From contig SHVF01000005.1 in the NCBI GenBank assembly GCA_009691135.1, positions 1-45,102 on the forward strand: 45,102 nt of DNA. The letters run 5' to 3'. The position numbers and the translations under genes were made by a program. The DNA comes from Candidatus Planktophila sp. (GTDB lineage Bacteria; Actinomycetota; Actinomycetes; Nanopelagicales; Nanopelagicaceae). The number at the start of each line of letters is the position of its first letter. The first letter of the stretch is position 1. The notes below the pieces were generated by a model. That model was not told the DNA's origin. It ran no database searches and worked only from the letters and a program-made list of their open reading frames with translations. Shown one piece after another: positions 36,134 through 45,102 of this stretch.

Positions 36134-38590
36134 ATGCGCGCTCCACTGTCATGGCTCAAAGAATTTGTGGACATTCCTAATTCGATCTCTGCAGATCAGA
36201 TTAGCGAAGCGTTAATTCGGGTTGGTTTCGAGGTTGAAGAGATAATCCAAGAAGGCGCTGGTTTAACTGGCCCGCTCAAATTTGCTAAGGTAGTAACAAT
36301 TGAAGAGATTACAGAATTTAAAAAGCATATTCGTTACGTGGGACTCGACTGCGGCGAGAAAGAAATCCGCTACGTTATCTGCGGAGCCACTAACTTTAAA
36401 GTCGGTGACATCATTGTTGCAGCGCTGCCTGGTGCTGTTTTGCCAGGGGATTTTCACATTACCGCCCGAGATACCTACGGTAAAACATCAAACGGAATGA
36501 TTTGTTCTGCCCGCGAACTCGGTATCGGTGAGGATCATTCGGGAATCATGGTTTTTGCGGAAGGTGATGTTGAAATTGGTAGTAATGCGATCGTAGCTCT
36601 TGAAATTAGCGATGTAATTTTTGATATTGCCATAAACCCAGATCGGGGATATGCCTTAAGTATCAGAGGTATCGCACGAGAGATAGCTGGATCGCTAGCT
36701 TTAAAATTCACAGATCCAGTAGACGCGCTGCGCGGATTACAGTTTACCGAGACGGGTAAAGGTGTTGCTGCAAAGATTGCAGATCTAGAAACCGCATCTG
36801 TCTTTTACTTAAGAACTATCTCAGATTTTGATCCTGTTGCAAAAGTTCCGATTTGGATGCGCAGGCGAATAGAGAAGATGGGAATGCGTTCTATTTCTTT
36901 GGTCGTTGATATCACGAACTACGTGATGCTTGAACTTGGTCAGCCGCTACATGCCTTCGATAAGTCAAAAATTTCAGGTGGGCTAACTATTAAGCGTGCC
37001 GGCAAAGCACAGAAATTCATCACCTTAGATGGGCAAGAGCGAAATTTGGATCCTGATGATTTGATGGTCTGCGATGATAAACAACCGCTGGCCTTAGCCG
37101 GAACTATGGGTGGGTTATATTCAGAGATAACCGCGACTACAACTGATATCGCACTAGAAGCCGTTCGCTTTGATCCAGTCTGTGTGGCTAGGAATTCACG
37201 TCGCCACAAACTTTCTTCAGAAGCATCACGCAGACTCGAGCGCAGTGTTGACCCATCACTGGCCGAATTCGCCTCGGCTCGTTTTGTCCAACTTCTAACC
37301 TCACATAGCAGCGCTAAACATGTTGCAACCGTCATGGACGGCCAACCAAAATTCACACCCGTTATAACTTTGGATCCCACATATATTCCTAGGCTGCTTG
37401 GCTTTGATATCCCTTGGTCAGAAATCGCACGTAATCTGCAAACAATTGGCTGCGATGTAGATGAGAAAACATTCCAGGTGAGTCCGCCAGATTGGCGCTC
37501 TGATCTATTGACGCCATCTGATTTAGCCGAAGAAGTAGCTCGCATGATCGGTTACGAGAAGATCCCATCAATTCTTCCGCCACGACCTAAGCATGCGAGT
37601 CTGACACCAACTCAGAAACGGCGTCGTGCGATTGCGAATATGTTGGCTAGCCGTGGTTTGGCAGAAGTTCAGACTTTCCCATTCACAAATCAAGAAACAA
37701 TTGATCAAATGGGTTTTGTCGGCGAACGTGCGGCGACTTATCGAATTGCGAACCCAATGTCTGAGGAAAACCCGCTCATGCGAGTTCATCTCATCCCCGG
37801 ACTAGTTGAAGTTGCGGCTCGAAATATAAGTCGTGGGGCGAAGGATTTTGCAATCTTTGAGATGGGTTCAATCTTTAGAAGTGCACAAAAATTAATTCCA
37901 GCAGTTTCACCGGATTTTCTCAAGCGGCCTGATGAGAAGACAATCAAGCAGATTTACCAAAGTGTGCCGCCGCAAGCTTTCCATGTTGCAGGTCTGTTAG
38001 TCGGAAAGGCAGAAAATGAGGATTGGCAAGGTAAGGCACGCGCTTACACTTGGCAGGATGCAATTGCCTTTGCCGAAGAAATTCTTGATTTATGCAATCT
38101 TAAATATTCCATCAAGCGATCAGATTTTGCACCGTGGCATCCAGGGCGTTGTGCCGAGTTAATCGTTGATGGCCGGGCAGTTGCTCATGCTGGGGAAGTC
38201 CACCCCCGCATTTTGGCTAACTATGGATTGCCAGAACGCAGCGCTGCCTTTGCAGTGGGGCTTAGCGCTCTGCCTGATTCGGATCTAGTAAAGCCAACAC
38301 GGGTTGGCACAATGCCGGCTGCAGTGCAAGATGTTGCCTTGATTATTGACAGCAACGTTAGCGCAAAAGATGTGGAAGCTGCGCTCCGTGCGGGCGCGGG
38401 CGAACTTCTGGAATCGATCTCGCTCTTTGATCGCTACGACAAGTTAGGAGATGGAAAAATTTCTTTGGCCTTCACGCTGACCTTCCGAGCCCAAGATCGC
38501 ACCTTAACTGGCGCCGAAGTCTCTGAGATGCGCAGCGCAGCGGTCGTCTCGGCGCAAAAGGCGACGGGCGCCACTCTCCGTACTGCATAA
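36134..38590 (+). CDS. pheT: Phenylalanine-tRNA ligase beta subunit
   Basis: The 818-residue editing subunit. Domains run in the normal order: an N-terminal piece, an EMAP-like tRNA-binding domain (about 40-150), the B3/B4 editing domain, the B5 domain, a catalytic-like core and the C-terminal anticodon-binding FDX-ACB domain (about 725-818). The last codons and the TAA stop overlap the first of three ARG boxes controlling argC, so this coding end is under double constraint. Confidence 0.97.
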   Translation: MRAPLSWLKEFVDIPNSISADQISEALIRVGFEVEEIIQEGAGLTGPLKFAKVVTIEEITEFKKHIRYVGLDCGEKEIRYVICGATNFKVGDIIVAALPGAVLPGDFHITARDTYGKTSNGMICSARELGIGEDHSGIMVFAEGDVEIGSNAIVALEISDVIFDIAINPDRGYALSIRGIAREIAGSLALKFTDPVDALRGLQFTETGKGVAAKIADLETASVFYLRTISDFDPVAKVPIWMRRRIEKMGMRSISLVVDITNYVMLELGQPLHAFDKSKISGGLTIKRAGKAQKFITLDGQERNLDPDDLMVCDDKQPLALAGTMGGLYSEITATTTDIALEAVRFDPVCVARNSRRHKLSSEASRRLERSVDPSLAEFASARFVQLLTSHSSAKHVATVMDGQPKFTPVITLDPTYIPRLLGFDIPWSEIARNLQTIGCDVDEKTFQVSPPDWRSDLLTPSDLAEEVARMIGYEKIPSILPPRPKHASLTPTQKRRRAIANMLASRGLAEVQTFPFTNQETIDQMGFVGERAATYRIANPMSEENPLMRVHLIPGLVEVAARNISRGAKDFAIFEMGSIFRSAQKLIPAVSPDFLKRPDEKTIKQIYQSVPPQAFHVAGLLVGKAENEDWQGKARAYTWQDAIAFAEEILDLCNLKYSIKRSDFAPWHPGRCAELIVDGRAVAHAGEVHPRILANYGLPERSAAFAVGLSALPDSDLVKPTRVGTMPAAVQDVALIIDSNVSAKDVEAALRAGAGELLESISLFDRYDKLGDGKISLAFTLTFRAQDRTLTGAEVSEMRSAAVVSAQKATGATLRTA

Positions 38591-38617
38591 ATATGCATAT
38601 ATTTGCATAATTATGCT
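38584..38617 (+). promoter_or_regulatory. Three overlapping ARG boxes (ArgR operator) upstream of argC
   Basis: Three 14-mers of the form TGCAT-N4-ATGCA start at 38584 (TGCATAAATATGCA, exact arms), 38594 (TGCATATATTTGCA) and 38604 (TGCATAATTATGCT). They step by 10 bp, one helical turn, and share half-sites. The last overlaps the argC -10 by one base, so bound ArgR would block RNA polymerase. The outer boxes are centred 20 bp apart, close to the pair spacing used by hexameric ArgR. The argR gene is in the same operon. Confidence 0.88.
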
Positions 38618-38622
38618 ATTCT
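38617..38622 (+). promoter_or_regulatory. Predicted -10 of the arg operon (leaderless)
   Basis: TATTCT ends 6 nt before the argC ATG, with no Shine-Dalgarno. It is the strongest of the leaderless candidates and abuts the ARG boxes. Confidence 0.7.
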
Positions 38623-38628
38623 CACCAT

Positions 38629-39648
38629 ATGAAAATCGGAGTCATTGGTGGCAGTGGTTACGCTGGAGGAGAGTTACTTCGTTTACTGGCGGGACACCCG
38701 GAGTTCGAAGTCTGCTGTGTCAGTGCGCATACGAACGCCGGCGAACTGATCACTTCGGTGCATCCGCAATTATCTAGTTATGCACACACAAAGTTCAGTG
38801 AATTTAAAGCAAGTGATTTTGACTCCTGCGAACTTATCTTCTTGGCTCTGCCCCACGGTGAAAGCGCAAAGGTTGTTTCGCAATTGAGTGCAGAAGTAAA
38901 GATCGTTGATTTGGGCGCCGATTTTCGTTTGGAAAGCGCTACTAAGTGGGACCAGTATTATGGCGGGGACCACGCTGGGACTTGGACATACGGTGCACCT
39001 GAATTGCCTGGTGCGCGCGAGCAGATTAAGAGATCATCACGAATAGCAAATCCTGGTTGTTACGCAACTGCAATCGTACTAGGAACTGCACCTGCGGCGG
39101 GGATCGCTGATCTATCAGATGTCGTTGTTGTTGCGGCTTCCGGAACAACAGGTGCTGGTCGTGCTGCAAAAATCAACTTAATTGCGAGTGAAGTTATGGG
39201 TTCACTCACCGCCTATAAATTCGGGGGAGTCCACCAACATACTCCCGAAATTGAAGAGTCTTTGCAGCGTGCCACTGGCTCTAAAGTACTTATTTCGTTC
39301 ACACCAGTTCTAGCGCCAATGCCCCGGGGTATTTTGGCGACGATCACAATGAAATTAAATGCAGGTCTCAAAGAGCAAGAAATTCGGAAAGTTTATGAAA
39401 AAACCTATTTATCTGAACCTTTTGTAACGCTATTGCCGAAGGGGAATATGCCGAAGACTTCTGCTGTGACTGGTAGCAACATGGTTACTATGCAAATTGC
39501 AGTCGATGATCACACAAATAGACTAATCATTAGCGTTGCTATTGATAATTTAGTAAAGGGCGCTGCCGGCCAAGCTATTCAGAACGCTAATATAATTTGT
39601 GGTTTCGATGAAACTCTTGGCTTGACACAGTTGGGGCTGGGCGTATGA
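38629..39648 (+). CDS. argC: N-acetyl-gamma-glutamyl-phosphate reductase
   Basis: Third step of arginine synthesis, NADPH reduction of N-acetylglutamyl phosphate. It is 339 residues, with the Rossmann motif GGSGYAGGELLRLL at the N-terminus and the active-site Cys144 in NPGCYAT. GGVHQHTPEIEE is another family block. It is the first gene of the operon; its stop overlaps the argJ ATG as ATGA. Confidence 0.97.
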   Translation: MKIGVIGGSGYAGGELLRLLAGHPEFEVCCVSAHTNAGELITSVHPQLSSYAHTKFSEFKASDFDSCELIFLALPHGESAKVVSQLSAEVKIVDLGADFRLESATKWDQYYGGDHAGTWTYGAPELPGAREQIKRSSRIANPGCYATAIVLGTAPAAGIADLSDVVVVAASGTTGAGRAAKINLIASEVMGSLTAYKFGGVHQHTPEIEESLQRATGSKVLISFTPVLAPMPRGILATITMKLNAGLKEQEIRKVYEKTYLSEPFVTLLPKGNMPKTSAVTGSNMVTMQIAVDDHTNRLIISVAIDNLVKGAAGQAIQNANIICGFDETLGLTQLGLGV

Positions 39649-40787
39649 AACTACCAGCGGGCTTTAGCGCTGCGGCTATCTCCGCCGGGCTCAAGAGTTC
39701 GGGTGGATTAGATCTAACTTTGATCGTAAACAATGGTCCACGCTTTGATGCAGCAGCTGTTTACACAACAAATCAAGTAGTTGCCGCACCAGTTATCTGG
39801 AGCAGGCAAGTTACTCAAGAGAAAATCGTGCGCGCAGCTGTTCTAAATTCTGGAGGTGCAAATGCGTGCACAGGTCCGCAGGGATTTGCAGATACGCATC
39901 GCACCGCAGAATTCGTCGGCTCAACCTTAAATATCTCATCGGGCGAAGTCGTCGTTTGTTCAACTGGGTTAATTGGTGAGCTACTTCCCATACAGAAGAT
40001 CTTGGATGGGATTTCTGCTCTTTCATCTGAGCTGCAGACAGATTCTTTGGAAGATGTGGCGCGAGCGATTATGACAACAGATAGTGTGCCCAAAATTGCC
40101 AACTTTGAGATCAATGGCGTAAGTTTTTCAGCAATCGCAAAAGGTGCGGGCATGTTAGCCCCGGCGCTGGCAACGATGTTATCCGTCGTTATGACAGATG
40201 CGATTTTGCCCGATAACGCCCAAGATGTTTTTCAACGGGTCACAGATCGTACATACAATCGAATCGATTCTGATGGCTGCACTTCAACGAACGACACGGT
40301 ACTGCTGATGGGTTCTGGAGCCAGTGAGGTAGCGCTTAGCTCCATAGATTTCGAAGAGTCACTCATGAAAATTTGCAGTTCATTAACTCAACAATTAATC
40401 GCGGATGCTGAGGGATCAACTAAGACAGTTGCAATTAACGTTACTGGGGCGAGAACTGAGGCAGATGCCGTCGAAGTCGCACGAGCATGTGCTAGAAATA
40501 ATCTTTTGAAGTGTGCAGTGTTTGGGGCAGACCCTAATTGGGGACGCGTCCTTGCCGCCGTTGGCACCGCACGGGCAACGATGGATCCTTTAAATATTGA
40601 TGTCATGCTAAATGGGGTTCAAGTCGCCAAGGCCAGTGCGCCATTTGCAGATAAATCCAGCGTTCGCTTTGATGATCGCTTAGTTACCATCGATATCAAC
40701 TTAAATTTGGGAACATCTCATGCAACGGTTATGACAAATGATCTATCCCATGACTACGTTCACGAGAATTCTGCGTACGCAACATGA
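39645..40787 (+). CDS. argJ: Glutamate N-acetyltransferase (ArgJ)
   Basis: Transfers acetyl from N-acetylornithine back to glutamate (the cyclic pathway) and, in bifunctional forms, also uses acetyl-CoA. The 380-residue precursor self-cleaves before Thr177 in APALATMLSV, the new N-terminal nucleophile; the preceding KGAGM is intact. Genes with argJ need no argE deacetylase, and none is in the operon. It overlaps argC and argB by four bases each. Confidence 0.96.
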   Translation: MKLPAGFSAAAISAGLKSSGGLDLTLIVNNGPRFDAAAVYTTNQVVAAPVIWSRQVTQEKIVRAAVLNSGGANACTGPQGFADTHRTAEFVGSTLNISSGEVVVCSTGLIGELLPIQKILDGISALSSELQTDSLEDVARAIMTTDSVPKIANFEINGVSFSAIAKGAGMLAPALATMLSVVMTDAILPDNAQDVFQRVTDRTYNRIDSDGCTSTNDTVLLMGSGASEVALSSIDFEESLMKICSSLTQQLIADAEGSTKTVAINVTGARTEADAVEVARACARNNLLKCAVFGADPNWGRVLAAVGTARATMDPLNIDVMLNGVQVAKASAPFADKSSVRFDDRLVTIDINLNLGTSHATVMTNDLSHDYVHENSAYAT

Positions 40788-41569
40788 TCGTCGTTAAGTT
40801 TGGTGGGCACGCCATGACCGATGCACACGGTGACTTTGCTGAAGCGATTTCTGAAGCAGTTCATAAGGGAATTCAAATAGTGATCGTTCATGGAGGAGGC
40901 CCGCAAATCAGCGCTGCACTTTCTGCAGCCGCTATTGAATCTGAATTTATTGGGGGCTTTAGAGTTACAACTCCCGAAATTTTTGAGATAGTCGAACAAG
41001 TATTAACGCATGAGGTTGGTCCAGCGATTGCGAATTCGCTCTTGAAGATCGGGGTAAATGCTGTTGCTATATCTGGCCGTACTAGCGAATCTTTAATTGC
41101 AGAGCCACAACGCAAGTTAGTTGATGGCACTCCAGCAGATTTAGGTTTGGTGGGCGTTATTACAGCGGTAAACCCACAAGCGATCCGTAACGCACTCAAA
41201 GGTGGCCAAGTTCCAGTCATTTCACCAATAGCAATTGATGAGAATTTCCGCGGAGGGCTCAATGTAAATGCAGATATTGCAGCTGCGGCAATTGCAGGAG
41301 CGCTAGATGCCTCAGTTCTAATAATCATGACTGATGTCGCAGGAATTTATCGTAATTGGCCAGATAAAAGCTCATTAATTGATGAAATTAGCGCCATTGA
41401 GCTCTCAGAAATAAAAAATGTCTTTTCAGAAGGTATGGCACCTAAAGTACAGTCTTGTCTAGATGCTATTGCCGCCGGTGCGCAAGCTGTTCGTATCATC
41501 GATGGAACTGACCCAAAGAGCTTTGCACTTGCCCTAAATAACGCTGGTGGAACTCTGGTGACGAAATGA
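40784..41569 (+). CDS. argB: Acetylglutamate kinase, short form
   Basis: Phosphorylates N-acetylglutamate, the usual feedback-controlled step. At 261 residues it starts MIVVKFGGHAM, straight into the first beta strand, so the N-terminal helix of arginine-inhibited hexameric enzymes is missing. No alternative upstream start exists: the frame has a TGA at 40751-40753 and no ATG, GTG or TTG after it. VIVHGGGPQI and GLNVNADIAAAAIA are substrate and nucleotide motifs. It is coupled by ATGA overlaps to argJ and argD. Confidence 0.94.
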   Translation: MIVVKFGGHAMTDAHGDFAEAISEAVHKGIQIVIVHGGGPQISAALSAAAIESEFIGGFRVTTPEIFEIVEQVLTHEVGPAIANSLLKIGVNAVAISGRTSESLIAEPQRKLVDGTPADLGLVGVITAVNPQAIRNALKGGQVPVISPIAIDENFRGGLNVNADIAAAAIAGALDASVLIIMTDVAGIYRNWPDKSSLIDEISAIELSEIKNVFSEGMAPKVQSCLDAIAAGAQAVRIIDGTDPKSFALALNNAGGTLVTK

Positions 41570-42744
41570 CCATCAAGGGAAACCAATCAATTAATTGGTC
41601 AGATGTTATGCAAAGTAATTATGGCGTGCCCTCAATCACGTTGACTTCAGGTAAAGGTCTGGTTGTAACTGATAGCAACGGTAAGAGATATTTAGATTTT
41701 CTAGGTGGCATCGCAACCAATGTACTTGGCCACGCGCATCCTGCAATCGTGAAGGCGGTCTCAAAACAGATAGCCACCCTGGGGCACGTCAGTAACTTGT
41801 ACAGCCATCCGGCAGGGTTAGAACTTGCGCAGAAATTAATTTCTCTAACGCAAGATCCAACAGCACGGGTCTTCTTCTGCAATTCAGGCGCCGAAGCCAA
41901 TGAAGCAGCGCTTAAGCTCTCGCGCAAGACTGGCAAGTCGCGAATAGTAGCCACAAATAACTCATTCCACGGAAGAACTATGGGCGCACTTTCACTTACT
42001 GGTCAGCCAGAGAAGCGCAATCCATTCAAGCCTCTTGTAAAGAATATAAAGCATGTGACCTTTGGTGACATCACCCAGATGCGCAAGGCGGTTAACTCAA
42101 AAACAGCGATGGTTATCCTCGAACCAATCATGGGGGAAGCCGGCGTAATAGTTCCTACTTTTGGGTATTTAAAGCAACTACGTGAAATCTGTGACGAACA
42201 TGGAGTTCTATTGGTTTTTGATTGTGTACAAACCGGGATGGGGCGAACGGGTACTTGGTTTGGATATGAAGATGAAAATATTCGACCCGATGTGATAACT
42301 CTGGCCAAAGGTCTCGGAGGCGGTTTGCCGCTCGGGGCGATGATCTCACTCGGCAGCAATGCACCGCAATTTGCACCAGGAGAACATGGAACTACCTTTG
42401 GTGGCAACCCCGTCGCAGCCGCCGCCGGACTTGCAGCAATTAATTTAATCGAGAAAAATCGATTAATGACTTCGGCTAAAAGTTTTGAGAAACGTTTGAA
42501 AATAAAGTTGCTTGCAGTTCGTGGAGTGACGCAAGTTCGCGGTCGAGGTTTATTAATCGGTATCGGACTCAATGGCGACTACGCAAAAGAGTTATCGGGG
42601 CTCTTAGCCGAACGCGGAATATTGGTCAACGCACCAAATGCAGTCACAATACGAATTGCACCGGCACTGATTGTCACAAAGGTCCAGATTGATAAGTTCA
42701 TAAATGTCTTTGCGCAATGTATGCAGGAGGTAAAACGTGGCTAA
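41566..42744 (+). CDS. argD: Acetylornithine aminotransferase
   Basis: A PLP aminotransferase making N-acetylornithine from the semialdehyde and glutamate. It is 392 residues, with CNSGAEANEAALKLSR, the NSFHGRTMGALSLTG substrate segment, and the PLP lysine at Lys248 in LAKGLGGGLPLG. The end overlaps the argR start by 8 nt. In related actinobacteria argF follows here; instead argR does. Confidence 0.96.
   Translation: MTIKGNQSINWSDVMQSNYGVPSITLTSGKGLVVTDSNGKRYLDFLGGIATNVLGHAHPAIVKAVSKQIATLGHVSNLYSHPAGLELAQKLISLTQDPTARVFFCNSGAEANEAALKLSRKTGKSRIVATNNSFHGRTMGALSLTGQPEKRNPFKPLVKNIKHVTFGDITQMRKAVNSKTAMVILEPIMGEAGVIVPTFGYLKQLREICDEHGVLLVFDCVQTGMGRTGTWFGYEDENIRPDVITLAKGLGGGLPLGAMISLGSNAPQFAPGEHGTTFGGNPVAAAAGLAAINLIEKNRLMTSAKSFEKRLKIKLLAVRGVTQVRGRGLLIGIGLNGDYAKELSGLLAERGILVNAPNAVTIRIAPALIVTKVQIDKFINVFAQCMQEVKRG
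42725..42730 (+). promoter_or_regulatory. Ribosome binding site of argR inside argD
   Basis: AGGAGG lies 6 nt before the argR GTG and within the last codons of argD. It is a full-strength site that decides the GTG start at 42737. Confidence 0.8.
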
Positions 42745-43258
42745 AGTTCTTAACTCAACGTCAGTGTCAGCACGCCGCGCTAAGGCTATCGCACTGATAA
42801 AGGCTGGTGTTGTGCATTCGCAATCAGATCTTGTGAAATTGTTAAAAAAGGCTGGCTTTGAAGTTACACAGGCAACGGCTAGTCGCGATCTTGAAGAAGT
42901 CGGCGCAGTTCGTTCGCGTAATTCGGTAGGTGAATTGATCTATCAAATTGGGACAACTTCTGATGGTGCGATCTCGAAATCAATCCCACTTCCATCTGAC
43001 CTAATTCTCTCAGTTGAACCATCTGGGAATTTGGCTGTAGTGCGCACCCCTCCTGGTGGGGCGCAATTTCTGGCAAGCGCTCTAGATAATTCGGGGATTT
43101 CCAGCATCATCGGCACCATCGCAGGCGACGACACGGTATTGGTTGTATCGAAGAAGTCCAACGGGGGAGCCGAATTAGCGAAAGAATTGCTCTCGTTCAG
43201 CAGAACTTCGAACAAGTCAACCGGCAGATCATTAAGTGGTAGAAAGGCGAGAAAATAA
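42737..43258 (+). CDS. argR: Arginine repressor ArgR
   Basis: An arginine-responsive regulator of 173 residues. The N-terminal winged helix (about 12-75, with SQSDLVKLLKKAGFEVTQATASRDL) reads ARG boxes; the C-terminal domain (about 90-160) forms the hexamer and binds arginine through GTIAGDDT. It is translated from a GTG start and overlaps argH by one base. As a member of the operon it probably represses itself through the boxes at 38584-38617. Confidence 0.96.
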   Translation: MAKVLNSTSVSARRAKAIALIKAGVVHSQSDLVKLLKKAGFEVTQATASRDLEEVGAVRSRNSVGELIYQIGTTSDGAISKSIPLPSDLILSVEPSGNLAVVRTPPGGAQFLASALDNSGISSIIGTIAGDDTVLVVSKKSNGGAELAKELLSFSRTSNKSTGRSLSGRKARK

Positions 43259-44685
43259 TGGCGCTCTGGGGTGGAAGATTTTCCGATGCGCCGACAGATG
43301 CCGTTTTTGCGCTCTCGCGCAGCGTACATTTTGATTGGCGTTTAGCACCATACGATCTGCGCTCGTCACTATCACATTTGAAAGTTCTTCGCGCCAGCGG
43401 ATTACTGCAGGAAGGCGTTGCGAAAGAGATCGAGCAGGCCCTTGGAGAATTAATTGCTGAAGTTGCATCCGGAAAATTTTTACCGATCGTTAGCGATGAA
43501 GATGTGCATAGTGCGCTCGAAAGAGGTTTAACACAGAAAATTGGCGCTACTGGTGGTTCACTGCGTGCAGGACGTTCCCGAAATGATCAAGTAGCCACAG
43601 ATCTAAAACTTTTCACGATTGATCATATGCTCGAAGTTGCTAGTTCGATCACGCAATTACAGGCTGCGCTATTGGCAAAAGCGAGCGAATACGGTGATGC
43701 ACCAGCTCCAGGATTTACACATATGCAACATGCGCAACCGATTCTCTTTGGCCATGAAATTGCTAAACATGTGCACTCTTTTGCACGCGATTTAGAACGT
43801 ATCCAAGATTGGCTAAAACGCACCAGCGTCAGCCCACTCGGATCTGGCGCCTTAGCAGGATCAGGATTGGCTCTAGATCCGGCAGCAACTGCGCGTGATC
43901 TGGGCTTTGCTTCGTCATCGGCAAACAGCATTGATGCAGTATCAGACCGTGATTTTGTTGCCGAGGCACTTTTTATCTTGTCAATGGTTGGGGTGCACCT
44001 ATCTCGCATCGGAGAAGAGTGGTGCATCTGGGCGACGACCGAATTTGGTTGGGCGCAAGTGGCAGATGCTTACTCCACTGGTTCTTCCATAATGCCGCAA
44101 AAAAAGAATCCAGATATGGCAGAACTGGCCCGCGGTAAAGCCGGACGTCTAATCGGAAACTTAACTGCTGTATTAGCAATGTTGAAAGGTTTACCCTTTG
44201 CTTACAACCGCGATCTACAAGAAGATAAAGAGCCGCTCTTTGATTCACTAGATACCGTACTTTTGGTTCTGCCAGCTGTTACTGGAATGGTCGCGACAAC
44301 CAATTTTGATCGTAGCAAAATGTTAGCGGCTGCTCCTCTAGGTTTTTCATTGGCGACTGAGATTGCAGATTTTCTCGTACGCGCTCATGTTCCATTTGCA
44401 GAAGCTCACCAGGCAGCGGGCAAGTGCGTGGCCCTCTGTGAAAAAAATGGAATCCAACTTGATCAGCTAAGTGATCAGCAATTTAAGTCAATCCATTCCG
44501 CGCTCAATCCAGAAATTCGTAAAGTTCTAACCGTTGAAGGAGCGATTGCTTCTCGCTCCGCTGTTGGGGCAACAGGACCAAGTTCCTTCTCCGATCAAAT
44601 TAAGTTAGCGACCGAAAATTTATCGAGACTTACAAAGGTAATTGCCGACCAACAGAAGCGTTTTTCCGAGATGATGGGGGCATGA
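43258..44685 (+). CDS. argH: Argininosuccinate lyase
   Basis: The last arginine step, splitting argininosuccinate into arginine and fumarate. It is 475 residues. [12 protein letters not shown] and the superfamily signature [12 protein letters not shown] (starting at Gly275) are intact, as is TFxHMQHAQP in the variant [11 protein letters not shown]. argG, which makes its substrate, usually lies just before argH but is missing. The stop overlaps the tyrS ATG (ATGA). Confidence 0.97.
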   Translation: MALWGGRFSDAPTDAVFALSRSVHFDWRLAPYDLRSSLSHLKVLRASGLLQEGVAKEIEQALGELIAEVASGKFLPIVSDEDVHSALERGLTQKIGATGGSLRAGRSRNDQVATDLKLFTIDHMLEVASSITQLQAALLAKASEYGDAPAPGFTHMQHAQPILFGHEIAKHVHSFARDLERIQDWLKRTSVSPLGSGALAGSGLALDPAATARDLGFASSSANSIDAVSDRDFVAEALFILSMVGVHLSRIGEEWCIWATTEFGWAQVADAYSTGSSIMPQKKNPDMAELARGKAGRLIGNLTAVLAMLKGLPFAYNRDLQEDKEPLFDSLDTVLLVLPAVTGMVATTNFDRSKMLAAAPLGFSLATEIADFLVRAHVPFAEAHQAAGKCVALCEKNGIQLDQLSDQQFKSIHSALNPEIRKVLTVEGAIASRSAVGATGPSSFSDQIKLATENLSRLTKVIADQQKRFSEMMGA

Positions 44686-45102
44686 ATACGAGCATGGTTA
44701 CGCTATCTAACGAACTAATTGCCGATCTAAAATGGCGCGGCCTCTTCTCGCAATCAACTGATGAGAAAGCTTTAAGCGAAGCACTAAAGAAGCCAACCAC
44801 GCTCTATATCGGCTTTGATCCAACCGCTCCAAGTCTGCATGTTGGCAACTTAGTTGTGCTCTTAGCGCTTCGTCGTTTTCAGTTAGCCGGCCACATCCCA
44901 ATCGCACTAGTCGGAGGAGCCACGGGGTTGATCGGCGATCCCAGCGGAAAGAACGAGGAACGCTCTCTTAATACCACCGATGTTGTTGCGGCTTGGGTGG
45001 AACGCATTCGTGGGCAGGTCTCGAAGTATCTGGATTTCCAGGTGAAACCGAACACAGCAATTGTGGCTAACAATTTAGATTGGACTTCACCTTTAACGGC
45101 AA
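44682..45102 (+). CDS. tyrS: Tyrosine-tRNA ligase, N-terminal part (runs off window)
   Basis: The first 140 codons of a class I synthetase. The HIGH-equivalent motif appears in [10 protein letters not shown], followed by [16 protein letters not shown], diagnostic for bacterial TyrRS. Start ATG 44682 overlaps argH as ATGA and follows a GGGGG run by one base; ATG 44694 (MVTLSNELI) is the alternative. argH-tyrS adjacency is common in actinobacteria. The C-terminal S4 domain lies outside the window. Confidence 0.94.
   Translation, partial: MNTSMVTLSNELIADLKWRGLFSQSTDEKALSEALKKPTTLYIGFDPTAPSLHVGNLVVLLALRRFQLAGHIPIALVGGATGLIGDPSGKNEERSLNTTDVVAAWVERIRGQVSKYLDFQVKPNTAIVANNLDWTSPLTA

Overview
The window is a dense housekeeping region of a small, moderately low-GC actinobacterial genome (about 45-53% GC in the lines I counted by hand). 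Actinobacterial markers are RbpA, WhiA, a DUF3099 protein, an InhA-type enoyl reductase, the sufR-B-D-Rieske-C-S-U-T operon, and the uvrC-rapZ-yvcK-whiA-gap-pgk-tpiA-secG-rbpA order. Short intergenic gaps, 1-4 nt gene overlaps and missing members of normally conserved clusters suggest a streamlined genome. The freshwater acI / Nanopelagicales group would fit, but that placement is inference and no 16S gene is present.

Layout: the 3' end of polA; a convergent MFS transporter; rpsA with a strong terminator; coaE-uvrB-uvrA-uvrC-rapZ-yvcK-whiA; gap-pgk-tpiA-secG-rbpA; a minus-strand ctaA-tkt-pgi unit; the divergent sufR-sufBD-Rieske-sufCSU-sufT operon followed by an ABC exporter; minus-strand SURF1 and DUF3099 genes; fabG-fabI; infC-rpmI-rplT-trmH; pheS-pheT; and argC-J-B-D-R-H running into tyrS, which leaves the window incomplete.

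Functionally the genes cover translation (S1, IF3, L35, L20, PheRS, TyrRS, an rRNA methylase), nucleotide excision repair, lower glycolysis and the non-oxidative pentose phosphate path, cytochrome oxidase maturation (heme a synthase, SURF1), Fe-S assembly with its regulator, fatty-acid elongation reductases, CoA synthesis and arginine synthesis.

I found no mobile element, CRISPR array, tRNA, rRNA or obviously foreign island, and no convincing new multi-gene system. The most useful observations are regulatory. Many transcription units have a TANNNT -10 hexamer exactly 6-7 nt before the start codon, which predicts leaderless mRNAs. Three overlapping ARG boxes at 10-bp steps sit on the argC promoter. 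A CACAA-N5-TTGTG palindrome overlaps the sufR start. infC must start at AUC. Perfect palindromes lie in the gap leader and the fabG promoter. The second theme is gene loss from conserved clusters: tal/zwf/opcA/pgl, ctaB, argF and argG are absent from their usual places.
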